Assembly: GCA_964555675.1 (NCBI GenBank)
Contig: CAZKTU010000038.1
Location: 1 to 36,016 of the forward strand
Length of the DNA: 36,016 bases
From: CAIWXH01 sp964555675
GTDB taxonomy: Bacteria > Chloroflexota > Chloroflexia > Chloroflexales > Chloroflexaceae
Direction: 5' to 3'
Shown here: positions 32,427 through 36,016 of the stretch, piece after piece
Layout: each line of letters opens with the position of its first letter
How positions within the stretch are numbered: position 1 is the first letter of the stretch
Program-made: the position numbers and the translations under genes
Notes under the pieces: generated by a model
What the model saw: only the letters and a program-made list of their open reading frames with translations
Told to the model about the DNA's origin: nothing
Database searches by the model: none

Positions 32427-32846
32427 CTACGGCTGCACGAAGATCTGGTACGAGCCGCTCCGCGCGCCCTGGGCGCTGACGGTGAAGCGGATCGCGCCCG
32501 TCTCGTCGGCGCGCACCACCCCCGAGCGCGTCACCTGCGCGTCGGGGCGGGCCGCCACGGCGAAGGCGATCGCCCCGTCGGGCTGCACCAGGGCCAGCTC
32601 GAGGTCGCCCGACTCGACTCCGACGATCGCGATCACCTGGAGCTCGGCGCCCGGCGCGCCTACCTCCAGCCGGCGCATCTCGCGCCCCTCGGCCCCGACG
32701 AAGGTGGTCAGCAGGTTGCCGCTGCGCTCTTGCAGGTCGACCGTGGTCGCCTCGCCGCTGATCATCAGGCAGCCGCTGAGCAGCCAGACGCCGAGGGCGC
32801 AGGCCAGGGCGCGCAGCAGCGCCGTCGGCGCCCTGCGCTCAACCAT
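32427..32846 (-). CDS. Small lipoprotein of unknown function
   Basis: 139 residues. A lipoprotein signal with lipobox LLSGC (Cys26) is clear. The mature ~114 residues are beta-rich: ELQVIAIVGVESGDLELALV, QPDGAIAFAVAARPD, GAIRFTVSAQGARSGSYQIF. This looks like a compact beta-sandwich, similar to pre-peptidase C-terminal-type domains in its pattern (sensory or binding), but no family can be named. Its ATG overlaps the stop of the upstream zinc-ribbon gene by 8 nt (ATGGTTGA, 32839-32846), so the two are translationally coupled. It ends 1 nt from the stop of the convergent solute-binding protein gene. Confidence 0.75.
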   Translation of the reverse strand: MVERRAPTALLRALACALGVWLLSGCLMISGEATTVDLQERSGNLLTTFVGAEGREMRRLEVGAPGAELQVIAIVGVESGDLELALVQPDGAIAFAVAARPDAQVTRSGVVRADETGAIRFTVSAQGARSGSYQIFVQP

Positions 32847-33042
32847 ACGACTCGGGCCTGTAGTCGACCTTGTAGGTCTCGGCCTCGGGCACGACCTCCA
32901 CCCGCACCGGCCGCCGCCCGTTCAGGCGCAGGCTCGTGCCGCACTTCAGGTTGGCGCAGACCACCAGCGTGCCCATCGTCATATACTCGAGGATGGCCAG
33001 CTTCTGCTTGCAGGTCGGACACTTGACGAACTCGACAGCCAC
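32839..33042 (-). CDS. Small LysW-like zinc-ribbon protein
   Basis: 67 residues if started at GTG 33042, which has AAAGAG 6 nt upstream. A longer form from GTG 33090 (83 residues) is possible, but the extra part is a perfect hairpin in DNA. The sequence has VKCPTCKQKLAI and a second knuckle VVCANLKCGTSL, giving a four-Cys zinc ribbon (Cx2C, Cx4C), then a short acidic/aromatic tail ending YRPESYG. In overall size it resembles LysW/ArgW carrier proteins, but it lacks their conserved C-terminal Glu-Trp/Phe end, so a carrier function is doubtful. It is coupled to the lipoprotein gene downstream and follows ftsY. The function is unknown. Confidence 0.65.
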   Translation of the reverse strand: MAVEFVKCPTCKQKLAILEYMTMGTLVVCANLKCGTSLRLNGRRPVRVEVVPEAETYKVDYRPESYG

Positions 33043-33062
33043 AAAATTCTCTTTCAGGGAGG

Positions 33063-33113
33063 TGTGGAGGGCCAGGTCCTCCACATCCACCCGTTGCGGG
33101 GCCGGAGGCCCCG
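33063..33113 (-). terminator. Two hairpins downstream of ftsY
   Basis: CGGGGCC-GGA-GGCCCCG (33097-33113) and TGTGGAGG with CCTCCACA around a seven-base loop (33063-33085) lie between ftsY and the zinc-ribbon gene. Neither has a good T-run; they may attenuate readthrough rather than stop it. Confidence 0.4.
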
Positions 33114-33120
33114 TACCCCC

Positions 33121-33157
33121 CCGCGGGTAGCGGCGAAGACTGTAACTCGGTTACGAA
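33121..33157 (-). repeat. Dispersed 37-bp element, copy B (after ftsY)
   Basis: Matches 28668-28704 at 34 of 37 bases, including a perfect 16-bp core GTAACTCGGTTACGAA with its hairpin (33142-33154). It begins 7 nt after the ftsY stop codon, the same placement as copy A. Confidence 0.8.
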
Positions 33158-33164
33158 ACTTGCC

Positions 33165-34139
33165 TCACGCCTCAAACAGCGCATCGACAAAGCTCTGAGC
33201 GTCGAACAGGGCCAGGTCGTCCATCTTCTCGCCGGTGCCGATGTAGCGGATCGGGCGCTCGATGTCCTGGGCCACGGCGAAGGCGATGCCGCCCTTGGCG
33301 GTGCCGTCGAGCTTGGTGACCGCCACGTCGGTCACCCCGGCCGACTTCATAAAGGCCTTGGCCTGCAGCACCCCGTTCTGCCCCGTGGTCGCGTCGATCA
33401 CGAGCAGCACCTCGTGGGGGGCCTCGGGCAGCTTGCGCGCAATAATATTGCGGACCTTCTCGAGCTCTTGCATCAGGTTGAACTTGGCCTGCAGACGCCC
33501 GGCGGTGTCGATGATCAACACGTCGACCTGCTGCTCGATGGCCGCGTCGATCGCCTTGTAGACCACCGCGGCCGAGTCGGCCCCCTGCCCCAGGCTGATG
33601 CAGGGCACGCCCGCCCGCTCGGCCCAGGTCTCGAGCTGCTCGGTGGCCGCGGCGCGGAAGGTGTCGCCGGCGGCGAGCATGACACTCTTGCCGAAGCGCT
33701 GCTTCATGCGGTGGGCCAGCTTGGCGATCAGGGTTGTCTTGCCGGCGCCGTTGACCCCGACCACCAGGATGAGGTAGGGCTTCGGGGTGGCCGCCGGCGC
33801 GGGCTTGACCTGATCCTGGAAGACCCGCACCATCTCGGCCTTCAGCATGTCGCGGGCCTCGCTGGCCTTCTTGGTGCCGTAGCGGTTCACGCGGTCCTTG
33901 GTCCGATTGACCAGGTACAGGCTCGTCTCGAGGCCGACGTCGCCCTGGATCAGGGCCTCCTCGAGCTCGTCCCAGAGCTCATCGGTGACCGGGTCGTCTG
34001 TGGCGAACATCTGCGAGATGCGCCCGAAGATGCCCTGGCGCGACTTCTCGAGGCTCTGCGAGACCTGCTGCTCCTCGGCCTGGGCCTCTTCTTCGGTGCG
34101 CGGAGCATCCTGGCCGCGACCAAACAGACGTTTGAACAT
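33165..34139 (-). CDS. ftsY: Signal recognition particle receptor FtsY
   Basis: 324 residues. FtsY docks the SRP-ribosome complex at the membrane through paired GTPases. The short acidic N-terminus (TEEEAQAEEQQVSQSLEK) replaces the long A domain of E. coli. The N domain helices contain DELWDELEEALIQGDVGLET. The G domain carries GVNGAGKTTLIAKLA (G1), DTFRAAATEQLETWA, VLIIDTAGRLQ (G3), the TKLDGTAKGG motif (G4) and the closing YIGTGEKMDDLALFDAQSFV. All GTPase motifs are intact. An AAAGGA lies 10 nt before the ATG. Confidence 0.98.
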   Translation of the reverse strand: MFKRLFGRGQDAPRTEEEAQAEEQQVSQSLEKSRQGIFGRISQMFATDDPVTDELWDELEEALIQGDVGLETSLYLVNRTKDRVNRYGTKKASEARDMLKAEMVRVFQDQVKPAPAATPKPYLILVVGVNGAGKTTLIAKLAHRMKQRFGKSVMLAAGDTFRAAATEQLETWAERAGVPCISLGQGADSAAVVYKAIDAAIEQQVDVLIIDTAGRLQAKFNLMQELEKVRNIIARKLPEAPHEVLLVIDATTGQNGVLQAKAFMKSAGVTDVAVTKLDGTAKGGIAFAVAQDIERPIRYIGTGEKMDDLALFDAQSFVDALFEA

Positions 34140-34177
34140 CTATCTGCGGTCCTTTCATCGCTGGATCGATCCCTCAG

Positions 34178-34183
34178 ATTATA
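34178..34183 (-). promoter_or_regulatory. -10 element of ftsY
   Basis: On the minus strand the bases read TATAAT, 38 nt upstream of the ftsY ATG. No consensus -35 is evident. Confidence 0.55.
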
Positions 34184-34226
34184 GCGCACGTCCGAGCTCT
34201 CCGTACTTCTACAGGCGACCAGTCCG

Positions 34227-34232
34227 TATAAT
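34227..34232 (+). promoter_or_regulatory. -10 element of the histidine kinase gene
   Basis: A perfect TATAAT on the plus strand, 90 nt before the kinase start and 43 bp from the divergent ftsY -10. No -35 is clear. Confidence 0.5.
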
Positions 34233-34322
34233 CGCGGATAGTGACGGATCACACGATGGGCTATGCTTTCTCATACTGACTTTTTGCTGCGAAGCCGCAG
34301 TGCCGCGGCTGAGGAGATGACC

Positions 34323-36016
<1,694 letters not shown>

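Overview
The window is GC-rich bacterial chromosome with short intergenic spaces. Gene content and protein style point to the Chloroflexota, most likely a Chloroflexales relative (Roseiflexus/Oscillochloris-like). I infer this from remembered family resemblance, not from a search. About 27 genes are supported. Two are cut by the window edges (positions 1 and 36016), and a run of 100 N at 11215-11314 is an assembly gap inside a repeat.

Layout. 1-4846 (+): the tail of a Q/G-rich protein, then a tight operon for a MoxR AAA ATPase, a DUF58 protein, a DUF402 hydrolase and a membrane vWA/BatA-like protein. 4987-9793 (+): a YbdK-type carboxylate-amine ligase, an acyl-CoA dehydrogenase, DhaL and a PTS enzyme I homologue. 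9952-11145 (+): a primary-type sigma factor followed by repeats, the N gap and a strong terminator. 11521-13754 (+): a secreted beta-propeller-like protein and an eRF1-like (baeRF/Vms1-type) protein. 13758-14902 (-): thiamine pyrophosphokinase and an unrecognised gene. 14966-17033 (+): a CrtC/AttH-type lipoprotein overlapping a CobW GTPase.

17085-20781 (-) is the most unusual part. Its order is a class I isoprenoid-synthase-like protein, a 67-residue NHLP-like small protein ending in Trp, a six-TM SpoIIE-type phosphatase, and a half-length protein carrying the DXDD motif of class II terpene cyclases. The last is coupled to the phosphatase by an ATGA overlap. The set could make a terpenoid, or it could be a prenylated-peptide signalling locus laid out like comQXP. 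Both readings are inference.

20782-21292 is non-coding. It holds a cluster of DnaA-box-like sequences, phased CTATATCT repeats, a 63-bp tandem duplication and a terminator. 21293-26718 (-) is a TetR-controlled MacAB-like efflux operon (TetR, HlyD-type lipoprotein, double-length permease, ATPase) with a consensus promoter and an overlapping operator. 27016-28617 (+): a CBS-domain protein and RuvB. 28710-31390 (-): a divergent FtsH-like protease and a membrane protein. 31616-32425 (+): an orphan solute-binding protein. 32427-34139 (-): a lipoprotein, a small zinc ribbon and FtsY. 34323-end (+): a PAS/histidine kinase, truncated.

Promoters with an extended -10 (TGnTATAnT) and no clear -35 recur. 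An almost identical 37-bp element lies just downstream of both the FtsH-like gene and ftsY.
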